Shown here one piece after another: positions 33,402-41,411 of a stretch of 64,000 bases of DNA; position 1 is the first letter of the stretch; the number at the start of each line of letters is the position of its first letter. The position numbers and the translations under genes are program-made. The notes under the pieces were generated by a model, which worked only from the letters and a program-made list of their open reading frames with translations, had not been told where the DNA came from and did no database searches. Source of the stretch: JAKQDH01 sp029558835 (GTDB lineage Bacteria; Planctomycetota; Phycisphaerae; UBA1845); the NCBI GenBank assembly GCA_035356615.1, contig DAOQSN010000021.1, positions 1-64,000 on the forward strand, given 5' to 3'.

Positions 33402-34574
33402 TCAGGGAGCGGCGCGAGGGCCTCGCGCCCGCATCGTCCGGCCACTGCCAGACAAGTGCGCCCGCGTGGCGTCTACCTCTGTCGCCCGCGCCAACGCCCA
33501 GAGGCGACGATGTGCGGTACAGACCGGCAGACGCTGCAACTCCGCCGCGGTCACCCAGCGCCAGACGCCCGGTGATGCCGGATCATGGGCCGATGCCACC
33601 GGCATACGGTAGACGCGAAAGTCCAGCAGGCGGTGCGTGAGGCGGTGGGTCAGTTCGCCCACGCGGACCAGCGCGGATCGGCGCCGCAGACCCAGATTCC
33701 GCACCAATCCTCGCGCTGTTTCCCGCTCGTTCGCACCGGGCAGGCCATCCTGACCCGGAAACTCCCATAAGCCCGCCCAAAGGCCCCGCGGCGCTCGCCG
33801 ACGCACCAGCACACGCTCGCCGCAAACCACGATACCCACGACCGTCAGGACGACGGGGACGGGTCGCCGCTGCCGACGCAGGGGCAGACTCCCCGCCTGC
33901 CCGGCCCGTAAGGCCACGCACTCACGCGACAGCGGACACTCGCCGCAGCGTGGACTTCTCGGCGTGCAGATCATGCTCCCCAGGTCCATCCACGCCTGAT
34001 TGAAATCACCGCAGCGGCGGAGAGGCAGCAGTTGCGTTGCCAGGTTAGTCAGCCGCGCCCGCCCGAGCGCGGAAGTGGCGTCTTCGGTCACGCCGAACAG
34101 ACGCGCGAGGACGCGCGCGACATTGCCGTCCACCGCGGCCACCCGCTCGCCGAAGGCGATCGACGCCACGGCCGCCGCCGTGTACGTGCCGATTCCGGGC
34201 AACTTCCGCAACTCGGCCGCTGTCGAGGGAATCGGCCGGCCGTCCTGCCGAAGTTGCCCGGCCGCCCGATGCAGGTTGATCGCCCGCCGGTAATAGCCCA
34301 GCCCCTCCCACGGCTTCAGCACGTCCTCCAGAGGGGCCCGCGCCAGGGCACCCAGCGTCGGGAACCGCCGCAGAAACGGTGCATAGTAAGTAAGCACCGT
34401 TTCCACCCGGGTCTGCTGGAGCATGACCTCGGCCACCCACTGGGCGTAGGCGTCCGTGCTCCGCCGGCGCCAGGGCAAGTCGCGCCGGTGCCGGTCGTAC
34501 CAGGCCAGCAGCCGCCGCCGGATTCGCTCGCTCCGGCCAACGGAGAGCTTGAGGTCATTCTGTGGAAGACGCAA
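33402..34574 (-). CDS. mutY: A/G-specific adenine glycosylase
   Basis: 390 aa from a TTG at 34574, with GGGGGG just upstream. The open frame runs to an ATG at 34721, but that part translates a dispersed repeat, so the start is uncertain. MutY removes adenine opposite 8-oxoguanine. Seen in order: catalytic Glu in AEVMLQQTRVETV, HhH LPGIGTYTAAAVASIAFG, catalytic Asp in AAVDGNVARV, and the 4Fe-4S ligands as C-x6-C-x2-C-x5-C (CTPRSPRCGECPLSREC). The C-terminal third is NUDIX-like (LWEFPGQD, ETARGLVRNLG) and recognises 8-oxoguanine. Cytoplasmic. Confidence 0.93.
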   Translation of the reverse strand: MRLPQNDLKLSVGRSERIRRRLLAWYDRHRRDLPWRRRSTDAYAQWVAEVMLQQTRVETVLTYYAPFLRRFPTLGALARAPLEDVLKPWEGLGYYRRAINLHRAAGQLRQDGRPIPSTAAELRKLPGIGTYTAAAVASIAFGERVAAVDGNVARVLARLFGVTEDATSALGRARLTNLATQLLPLRRCGDFNQAWMDLGSMICTPRSPRCGECPLSRECVALRAGQAGSLPLRRQRRPVPVVLTVVGIVVCGERVLVRRRAPRGLWAGLWEFPGQDGLPGANERETARGLVRNLGLRRRSALVRVGELTHRLTHRLLDFRVYRMPVASAHDPASPGVWRWVTAAELQRLPVCTAHRRLWALARATEVDATRAHLSGSGRTMRARGPRAAP

Positions 34575-34617
34575 ACGCCCCCCGCTGAAGAAGACCACAC
34601 GAATGGGAAACCCAAAG

Positions 34618-34716
34618 GGTGGCATGCCCGAGCCGAAGTCGCCGGCATGCTGTTGCAGGAATCGGGTGCTCGCCCGCGACAAGGCATGGCGGCGCTGCGC
34701 TTGGCCATGCCACCCC
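34618..34716. repeat. GGTGGCATGCC dispersed repeat, full copy B
   Basis: GGGTGGCATGCCCGAGCCGA with GTCGCCGGCATGCTG at the left and ATGGCGGCGCTGCGCTTGGC, CATGCCACCCC at 34686-34716. It overlaps the rejected 5' extension of mutY. Confidence 0.75.
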
Positions 34717-34807
34717 GTCAACCGCTCGGTTTCTCCACTGAGGGCGGCTATTAAGCCTCAGCCCTCCCCACACACCCGACCAGGGAGGGCGAATGCCTCG
34801 AGGACTC

Positions 34808-35113
34808 TTACCGTTTCTCCAGGGCGGTACCGCATTGGGCGCAGAAACAGGCGTGTATCCGATTGACTTCCCTGCACTTGGGACAAACGCGGTGGGGCCG
34901 GCGGCAGAACACCGTCAGCAGAATGATGACGACGGCGAAGCCCACACAAATCAGCCCCCCGCTGTTGTTGGCGAAGGGCAAACGCGCCACCCAGGCGACG
35001 GCAGCCACGCTCCACACCTTCGAGCCTCCTGCAAAGCAGCAGAGAGCATGATCGGCCGGACTGCAGAACTCCGGGCCGCTGCTCTCTGCATCCCGTTCGG
35101 CACGGTTGACCAC
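34808..35113 (-). CDS. Small membrane protein with C-terminal zinc ribbon
   Basis: 101 aa. One hydrophobic segment (GGLICVGFAVVIILLTVFC, about residues 52-70) is followed by a four-Cys zinc ribbon, CPKC near 77 and CAQC near 91. The N-terminal 30 residues are Cys-rich and may partly be an overlong start. No function is known. It ends just after an intergenic repeat and precedes no obvious partner. Confidence 0.5.
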   Translation of the reverse strand: MVNRAERDAESSGPEFCSPADHALCCFAGGSKVWSVAAVAWVARLPFANNSGGLICVGFAVVIILLTVFCRRPHRVCPKCREVNRIHACFCAQCGTALEKR

Positions 35114-35354
35114 CGGCGGCGCGGCGGGTTTGCCAGAGCCCGCGCCGGCAGCAAGCTGCCCCGCCGGTGACTACCGGGACATGCCGCCCGCAACCGTTCT
35201 CCTTGCCCTCGACAAGGGCAGGCGTCCTCCCGGCCCGCACGCCTGCACCCGGAGTATAGGCCACGTTGTCTCCGTCGCCAAACAAGAAACGGGGACGCAG
35301 CTAGTTCCTGCACCCCCGTTTCTCCTCCAGGGAAGACTAGCCGCGTCCCTGTTC

Positions 35355-36524
35355 TCACGCGGCCGGGTGCAACCTCCGGCGCCGGACGATGACGATGCCC
35401 CCCGCCACCAGGACCAGCCCCAGCAAGGCGAAACCACCCAGCGACAACACCGGGACCTGCTGCGTGTCACACGCGTCGCCGATACCGTCGCCGTCGGTGT
35501 CCTCCTGGAACGGGTTGAAATCGTTGGGGCAGTTGTCGCAGAGGTCGCCGACCGAGTCGTTGTCGGTGTCCACCTGCAGCGGGTTGTAGAGGCCCGGGCA
35601 GTTGTCGGCCATTTCATGGATGCCGTCGCCGTCGCCGTCGGACCCCTCTTCCTCGGCCGGCAGGATGCCGTGGCTGGCCAGCAGTTCCTGCTCCGGCGTG
35701 AGGCGTTTACGCGGCTCGGGCGTGGGGCCCCCCGCACTGCCGTCGCACGGGAACCAGCAGACGCCCAGGAAGAACCCCGGCGCCGACGAGGAGGCTGCGA
35801 AGGGAATCGCTGCCGTGGCCGGGTCACAGTCGTGATCGGCGAGGCCACCGAGCGTTGTGAACAGCCCGAACCCCGGATCCGTGTGCGACCAGCAGCCGTC
35901 CGTCACGGTGAAGTCAAGCTGCGGCGCGGGGTCCAGCCGCGCAAAGGCAACGCCCGGCACGCCCGAGACTTTCGTAAAATCCAGCTTCGGGATCACCGGC
36001 GTGACCGAGTTGAACCGACCGCCGTTCGGGCAGAGATGATGAATGGTCATCGAACCCAGCGGCTGGGCGCTGACGAGGCCCGAGAGGCAGACGCGTACGT
36101 CGTACTGGGCCGACTCCGCACCGCCGTTGAACATCACGGTGATCGGCATTACGCTCACCAAGTCCAGCGCTTTCATCTGCGTGTCCACGGTGGCCTGGCT
36201 GCTGTATGGATCAGGCAGATTGGCGGTCGTGAGCCGCTCGACGATGGTGTCCGCCATCTCAAAACCCCAGGGCCCAGGCACCGGGAACGGGTAGCCCGTC
36301 AGGTAGATGATCCCGTCAAATGGGTCCGACCCGGGGCCGAAGAAGTCCGCCGGGATCGGGTTGCCGCTGAGGTCATCATACGTGGGGCCCGGCACCCCCC
36401 CCGGCGGCGCCGGCGAACTGAACAAGTCCGAGCCCGGCAAGATCGTACACTGCCCCCAACTCGGCGCGGCCGCCAGGGCGCACGCCAACAACGCTCCCAA
36501 CGCCAATCCTAGGATCTGATTCAT
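35355..36524 (-). CDS. Exported protein with thrombospondin type 3 repeats and a C-terminal sorting-like signal
   Basis: 389 aa from the ATG at 36524, with GGAGGAAGGAG close upstream. A signal peptide (LGLALGALLACALAAAPSWG) is clear. Residues about 30-280 form an uncharacterised beta-rich domain. Residues about 295-355 hold Ca-binding TSP3 repeats: DGDGDGIHEMADNCP, DTDNDSVGDLCDNCP and DTDGDGIGDACD. The C-terminus is a PEP-CTERM-like tripartite tail: VPVLSLGG, a hydrophobic helix, then RRRR. Such tails direct cleavage and anchoring at the cell surface; the planctomycete form here is an inference. Confidence 0.8.
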   Translation of the reverse strand: MNQILGLALGALLACALAAAPSWGQCTILPGSDLFSSPAPPGGVPGPTYDDLSGNPIPADFFGPGSDPFDGIIYLTGYPFPVPGPWGFEMADTIVERLTTANLPDPYSSQATVDTQMKALDLVSVMPITVMFNGGAESAQYDVRVCLSGLVSAQPLGSMTIHHLCPNGGRFNSVTPVIPKLDFTKVSGVPGVAFARLDPAPQLDFTVTDGCWSHTDPGFGLFTTLGGLADHDCDPATAAIPFAASSSAPGFFLGVCWFPCDGSAGGPTPEPRKRLTPEQELLASHGILPAEEEGSDGDGDGIHEMADNCPGLYNPLQVDTDNDSVGDLCDNCPNDFNPFQEDTDGDGIGDACDTQQVPVLSLGGFALLGLVLVAGGIVIVRRRRLHPAA

Positions 36525-37039
36525 GACTCCTTCCTCCGCGCGGACCGCATTCGAGATGACTACCTTCCCTGGTGCCCTGACGCGGATCGGCATCGCGGCC
36601 CGGCGTGCTTGCCCGCGGGACGGCACCTGACCCCGCGTTCGCTTCCGCGAACCGGCCAAACTGAAGTGACACGATGTAGCATACCACCCGGCAGGGCAGT
36701 CCCGCAACCGTCATCACCCCCGATCCGCCGGAATTTGTCCCCCACCCCGGCCGGGCCAACGTTGCCCCCGTGCTTCCGCAACCTCATACACCAGGCCCAC
36801 TTACGCACAACCGGGCGGGCGACCCGCCGCCGACGGCGCCGGCGTTGGATTCGTGTACCTGTTCCGCGTGGGTGCCATGCTCTCACCCGCCGCAGGCGGG
36901 GGTGGGCATGGGCCGCGGCTGTAAACCCAGGCTGCCCCACGACGTCCGTCGCGTCCCCGCCGTCCGCGGCGGCCCTGCCCGCCGATGGTCCGACCCAGAC
37001 CGCTTGACATTTCTTTGCGTCTGGTACACATTTGCATCG
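36525..37039. other. Divergent intergenic region
   Basis: It separates the TSP3 protein from the Fur-type regulator. GGTGCCATGCTCTCACCCGC near 36870 and GGGTGGGCATGG near 36905 recall the GGTGGCATGCC family. The promoter of the regulator is at its right end. Nothing else is seen. Confidence 0.4.
37004..37032 (+). promoter_or_regulatory. Probable promoter of the Fur/PerR-peroxidase operon
   Basis: A perfect -35 TTGACA (37004-37009) is followed after 17 bases by CACATT (37027-37032), or after 15 by TACACA. Initiation would fall near 37039, leaving almost no leader before the GTG at 37040 or ATG at 37049. Confidence 0.5.
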
Positions 37040-37048
37040 GTGACGAAA

Positions 37049-37597
37049 ATGACCGCAGCCAACGAAACAGCCGCGCGCGCCGCGGACTTTGAACGTCGCT
37101 GCCGACAGCAGGGGCTCACGCTGACCGTGCAGCGGCGCGCCGTCTTCGCCGCCCTGGCCCCGCGCCGGGACCATCCCACCGCGGACCAGGTGTATGAGGC
37201 CGTGCGGAGGCGCGTCGCGGGCATCTCCCGCACCACGGTCTACCGCGTGCTGGAGACGCTCGTCCGCGCGGGCATCATCACCAAGGCGTGCCATCCCGGC
37301 GCGGCCGCCCGCTACGATCCGCGCCGGCAGCGTCATGACCACCTGGTCTGCCTGCGCTGCGATAAGGTCGTCGATTTCGACGCGGGGCTTGGCGCGACCC
37401 TCAGCGCGCCGCGCAACCGACCGCGCGGCTTCGAAATCCACGAGGTGTGCGTTCACTACCGCGGGCTCTGCCCGGACTGCCGAACCCGCTCGTCAAGCCC
37501 AGTCCCGTCGACACGTGGGCGCGGGGCTGTTTCCAGATCCGTCGTACGCAAGGGCCGGAAAGCCCACGGGAAACCCCGAAGGAGAGCAATGCCATGA
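37049..37597 (+). CDS. Fur-family transcriptional regulator (PerR-like)
   Basis: 182 aa from the ATG at 37049; an in-frame GTG at 37040 is the alternative, as the transcript may be nearly leaderless. A winged-helix N-terminal domain (LTLTVQRRAVFAALAPRRDH, then ISRTTVYRVLETLVRAGII) is followed by the metal domain with ARYDPRRQRHDHLVCLRC, CDK and the second Cys pair CPDC. A C-terminal basic tail of about 35 residues is extra. The stop overlaps the start of a di-haem peroxidase by four bases. Peroxide-responsive repression of that peroxidase, as by PerR, is therefore the best guess. Confidence 0.88.
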   Translation: MTAANETAARAADFERRCRQQGLTLTVQRRAVFAALAPRRDHPTADQVYEAVRRRVAGISRTTVYRVLETLVRAGIITKACHPGAAARYDPRRQRHDHLVCLRCDKVVDFDAGLGATLSAPRNRPRGFEIHEVCVHYRGLCPDCRTRSSSPVPSTRGRGAVSRSVVRKGRKAHGKPRRRAMP

Positions 37598-39006
37598 CAA
37601 CGCCATGCAACCCCAAACGTGTGTCCACCCGAACCGCCTTGGCGGCGCTGATCGGCGTGGCCGCCCTCGCGCTGGTCGCGTTCGCGCAGCCACAACCGAA
37701 GCCGTCCAGTTACGCGCCGGTCACCGGCATCGACGACTTCCAGACCGTCATGTCGCGCATGGAGGCCGCCAAGCCGGAGATCATGAAGAAGCACGCCGCC
37801 CTGCTGGCCGAGCGCTATGACCTCAGTGACCGCCCGGCCCAGGGCGTCACCATGTCGCGCGGCAAGCCCGTCCAGGAAGGCGTCCGCGTCAAGCTACCGG
37901 CGAGCATGACCTGGGAGAAGCTCACGGCCATGAAGCCCGACGAAGTACGGGAGAAGGGTGCCTGCCCCAAGGGCTTCCTGCCGCTGCCGCACCCTAATCA
38001 CCCCGAAGGCGGCATGCTGTTCCCCAAGCACCACATCGACGAGATCAACAAGCAGGAAGCGCGGGACCTGACGCGGTTCGACCTCGACTACGACCTGCCG
38101 ACGCACTTCCTGCCGGAGTATCCGCCTGCCATCTTCCTGACCACGCGCCCGGACCTGGGCGACGTGTCGCAGGGCAAGGTGGTAACGATGATGAACTACT
38201 TCGAGCTGTTCAACGGCATCCTGAATCCCAAGCAGCTCGAGGGCCTGCGCCTGCTGGTGACGCCGTTCCCGCAGCAGCAGTTCAACCAGACGGACGATCG
38301 GCGGTCAGCTCACCCGCACCGCGGCGTCACCTGCTTCGACTGCCACGTTAACGGGCACACGAACGCGGCGACGCACCTGGTGGGTGACATTCGGCCGCAG
38401 GAGTTTCGGCACCGTCTGGATACTCCGCCGCTGCGCGGGGTCAACATCCAGCGGCTCTTCGGCTCGCAGCGGGCACTGAAGTCGGTCGAGGACTTCACCG
38501 AGTTCGAGCAGCGGGCGGCCTACTTTGACGGGGACCCGGTGATTGCGACCAAGAAGGGTGCCAACGTCCTCGAACGGGGCAGCCAGGTGCACTTCATGGC
38601 CGAGTTCGAGGCCCTGCTGGACTTCCCGCCGGCGCCCAAGCTGAACGTGCTGGGCAAGCTGGACGAGAGCAAGGCGACGGAGTCGGAAGTGCGCGGGCAG
38701 ACGGTGTTCTTCGACAAGGGCCAGTGCGCCGTTTGCCACCCGGCGCCGTACTACACCGACAATCTCATGCACAACCTGCGGGCGGAGCGGTTCTTCAAGC
38801 CGCAGATGATCAACGGTCGCCTGGCCTCGGCCGACGGACCGATCAAGACGTTCCCGCTGCGCGGCGTCAAGGACTCGCCGCCGTATCTGCATGACGGGCG
38901 TCTGTTGACTTTGGAAGATACGGTAGAGTTCTTCAACCTCATCCTGGAGACGAAGCTGACCGTCCAGGAGAAGGCGGATTTGGTCGCGTTCCTGCGGACT
39001 CTGTAG
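37594..39006 (+). CDS. Di-haem cytochrome c peroxidase / MauG-family protein
   Basis: 470 aa from the ATG at 37594, with AAGGAG nine bases upstream; start and previous stop overlap (ATGA). A signal peptide (RTALAALIGVAALALVAFAQ) sends it to the periplasm. Two c-type haem sites are seen, CFDCH near residue 250 and CAVCH near 380, and the C-terminal block LRGVKDSPPYLHDGRLLTLEDTVEFFN region is typical of the family. It probably reduces hydrogen peroxide with electrons from small cytochromes. The N-terminal 200 residues are longer than in classical CcpA. Confidence 0.87.
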   Translation: MTTPCNPKRVSTRTALAALIGVAALALVAFAQPQPKPSSYAPVTGIDDFQTVMSRMEAAKPEIMKKHAALLAERYDLSDRPAQGVTMSRGKPVQEGVRVKLPASMTWEKLTAMKPDEVREKGACPKGFLPLPHPNHPEGGMLFPKHHIDEINKQEARDLTRFDLDYDLPTHFLPEYPPAIFLTTRPDLGDVSQGKVVTMMNYFELFNGILNPKQLEGLRLLVTPFPQQQFNQTDDRRSAHPHRGVTCFDCHVNGHTNAATHLVGDIRPQEFRHRLDTPPLRGVNIQRLFGSQRALKSVEDFTEFEQRAAYFDGDPVIATKKGANVLERGSQVHFMAEFEALLDFPPAPKLNVLGKLDESKATESEVRGQTVFFDKGQCAVCHPAPYYTDNLMHNLRAERFFKPQMINGRLASADGPIKTFPLRGVKDSPPYLHDGRLLTLEDTVEFFNLILETKLTVQEKADLVAFLRTL

Positions 39007-39665
39007 ACGATCCCGCACCGGGCGACCGCGCCTGCGCTTGGCGAAGTCTCCGTGCGCGATCCGGCGCGGCCGCTGTGCACCGCGACTGTGAGGAAGCGGA
39101 CGGACTGCAACGCCACCGTCGCGTGTCGGCGTCTGCTCAGACAGGCGGTACGCGTGGCTTCAGCGTTCCGGCGACGTTCGCTCGCCCTCCGGGCGAGACG
39201 AAGGAGAAGGAGTATATCGGTCCGCCCCCCAGGGCCTCGAAGCCCCTGGCAACGCTCGTCCGCCCTCCGGGCGGCAGAAGGCACCTGCCCTTCGGATTGA
39301 ACGAGGCGGGCGCTTTTCGCCCGGAGACAGTGGGCGCTCTTCGCCCAGAGGGCACCCGGTGGTTGCCAGGGACTCTCAGTCCCTGGCAACCGCACCCTCT
39401 TCTTCTCCTGCCCCGCCCGGAGGGCGGGCGGAGATTACCGACATCGTGCGGGGGCGCGGTCACCGCGGCGCCGATGCACCTGCGACAGGAACTGCGAGTG
39501 ATCGAGCTTGTGCCCATCAAGCGAATACGCAAGCGCAAGGAGATGGCGCAGGCAGAAGCCTGGCCAACGGTTCCTCATACCGGCTTGGGCAAATGGCTAT
39601 GCTGTACCCGTAATCGTCCGCGAAACCAACAACTAGGCGCCCCTGGCGCCGCAGGAGAGACCAAC
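39007..39665. other. Intergenic region rich in palindromes
   Basis: It lies between the peroxidase and rubrerythrin genes. Palindromes include CTCGCCCTCCGGGCGAG (39181-39197) and GTTGCCAGGGACTCTCAGTC with CCTGGCAAC (39362-39390). Both motifs recur upstream of ispH (56758 and 56849). The long open frame across this region reads only repeat-derived text. No gene is supported. Confidence 0.55.
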
Positions 39666-40166
39666 ATGCCCGAAACGCACAGCGACCTGAAGGAAGCCTT
39701 CGCCGGTGAGAGCCAGGCCAATCGCAAGTACCTGGCCTTCGCCCAGCAGGCCGAGAAGGACGGGTTCCCGAATATCGCCAGACTCTTTCGCACGACGGCC
39801 GAGGCGGAGACCATCCACGCCCTGGCGCATCTGGCCGCCCTGGACGGCGTTGGCACAACTGTTAAGAACCTCCAGGCCGCCCTCGACGGGGAAACCTATG
39901 AGTACACGAAGATGTACCCGCCCATGGTGCAGCGGGCGGATACCGGCAAGCACAAGGCCAAGCGGATGTTCGCCCTTGCCGTCAAGGCCGAGGAAGTGCA
40001 TGCCGGGCTGTACGGCCTGGCCCTCGAGGCCGCCCGCCAGGGCAAGGACCTGACCGAGAGCAAGTTCTATCTCTGCCCGGTCTGCGGGCACATCGAGTTC
40101 GGCAAGCCGCCCGCCGCCTGCCCGATCTGCGGCGCGAAAGCGGAGAAGTACCTGCTCGTGGCATAG
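39666..40166 (+). CDS. Rubrerythrin
   Basis: 166 aa from the ATG at 39666, with AGGAGAG seven bases upstream; the open frame further upstream is repeat sequence. It is a non-haem di-iron peroxidase: diiron ligands lie in EAFAGESQANRKYL near residue 14, TAEAETIHALAH near 47 and AVKAEEVHAGLY near 110. The C-terminal rubredoxin domain has CPVCGH and CPICGA. It reduces hydrogen peroxide in the cytoplasm. With the regulator-peroxidase pair upstream it completes an oxidative-stress group. Confidence 0.95.
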   Translation: MPETHSDLKEAFAGESQANRKYLAFAQQAEKDGFPNIARLFRTTAEAETIHALAHLAALDGVGTTVKNLQAALDGETYEYTKMYPPMVQRADTGKHKAKRMFALAVKAEEVHAGLYGLALEAARQGKDLTESKFYLCPVCGHIEFGKPPAACPICGAKAEKYLLVA

Positions 40167-40173
40167 TCGAACT

Positions 40174-40369
40174 GGGTGGCATGGCCAAGCGCAGCGCCGC
40201 CATGCTGCCCCGCATGACGCATGCCCGCGCCCACCTCGAGGGCTCGTGCAGGCTGGTTTGACCGGGTCGCTGCGCGCCGGCGCTTGAGCATGCCCTTCCG
40301 TCACGTGGGAAGCAACGGCATGGCTACCGTCGCCGCATGCCGGCGCCTTCGGCTTGGGCATGCCACCCG
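40174..40369. repeat. GGTGGCATGCC dispersed repeat, full copy C (inverted)
   Basis: GGGTGGCATGGCCAAGCGCA, GCGCCGCCATGC starts it; CGCATGCCGGCGCCTTCGGC, TTGGGCATGCCACCC ends it. Shorter TGCCACCC echoes follow to 40420. It fills the gap after rubrerythrin up to the YebC gene, where nothing else is seen. Confidence 0.7.
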
Positions 40370-40467
40370 GCCTGCTGTCACATCATGCCACCCGGGCTGC
40401 TGTCACACCCTGCCACCCAGGTTGCCGTTACAGCATATTGACCGGGGCTGCCTCATTCGGCGCCGCG

Positions 40468-41220
40468 CTACGATTCCTGTGCCAACTGGGCCCCGACCTC
40501 ATCCGGGATGTGGGAGTTCGAGTAGACCGCCTGGACATCGTCGTGGTCCTCGAAGGCGTCGATGAGGCGCATCACTTTCCGTGCCGACTCCAGGTCGAGT
40601 GTGATCTCGTTGGCGGCACACATGGAAAGATCCGCGGAGGCCATCTCGATGCCCGCCTCCTCCAGGGCCTTCTTGAGCCGCTCGAAGTTCTGCGGATTGC
40701 ACAGCACTTCATGAGCAACGTCGGAGGTGATGACGTCGTCCGCCCCGGCCTCCAGGGCGAGCTCCAGCAGCTTGTCCTCCCCCACCTTGGCGGCGTCAAC
40801 GACGATCACGCCGCGCTGGCTGAACAAGAAGGCGACGCAGTTGGTCGCCCCCATGTTGCCGCCGTGCCGCTCGAAGACCTTCTTGATTTCCGGGGTGGTC
40901 CGGTTGCGGTTATCCGTGACGGCCTTGCACATGATGGCCACGCCCGCCGGCCCGTAACCTTCGTAGACCACCTCCTCGAACCGCTCGCCCTGCAACTCGC
41001 CGGTGCCCTTCTTGATCGCCTTCTCGATGGTGTCTTTGGGCATGTTCCCCGCCTTCGCCTTGTCGATCGCCAGGCGCAAGGAGGGATTGTCCTGCGGGTT
41101 GCCGCCGCGCTGGGCCGCCATGGTGACGGCGCGGGCGAGTTTGCTCCACGCCCGGCCGCGACGCGCGTCAATGACTGCTTTCTTGTGCTTAATCGAAGAC
41201 CATTTCGAATGCCCGGACAA
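40468..41220 (-). CDS. YebC/PmpR-family regulatory protein
   Basis: 250 aa from a TTG at 41220. This start gives the family N-terminus SGHSKWSSIKHKK, and AGGAG lies eight bases upstream; the GTG at 41229 would place the Shine-Dalgarno too close. Family marks are ARRGRAWSKLARAVTMAA near residue 20, GTGELQGERFEEVVYEGYGP near 75, and TTPEIKKVFERHGGNMG near 107. YebC-family proteins act as DNA-binding regulators or, as recently shown for some, relieve ribosome stalling. It is the last gene of a long minus-strand run. Confidence 0.92.
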   Translation of the reverse strand: MSGHSKWSSIKHKKAVIDARRGRAWSKLARAVTMAAQRGGNPQDNPSLRLAIDKAKAGNMPKDTIEKAIKKGTGELQGERFEEVVYEGYGPAGVAIMCKAVTDNRNRTTPEIKKVFERHGGNMGATNCVAFLFSQRGVIVVDAAKVGEDKLLELALEAGADDVITSDVAHEVLCNPQNFERLKKALEEAGIEMASADLSMCAANEITLDLESARKVMRLIDAFEDHDDVQAVYSNSHIPDEVGAQLAQES

Positions 41221-41411
41221 CTTAGTCACTCCTGGTGGATATCAGCCGGTCCCTGCGCGCCCCCGGTCGAACAACATGAGGTCCCCGAACAGTATAGGCG
41301 TGCACCCCTCAGAGCCACGGGCGCAAGCCCGCGGACAACTCCGCCCCGCCGGCGAAGGCCCTGGCAACTCGACTTGCACACAGAAGCCCACATCTGCGCC
41401 AGAAGTCCTCG

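Noticed and set aside
34575..34721. Longer MutY start at the ATG at 34721
   Set aside because: The added residues come from copy B of the dispersed repeat.
39075..39665. N-terminal extension of rubrerythrin to 363 aa
   Set aside because: The extension reads palindromic repeats; a good Shine-Dalgarno and the family N-terminus lie at 39666.
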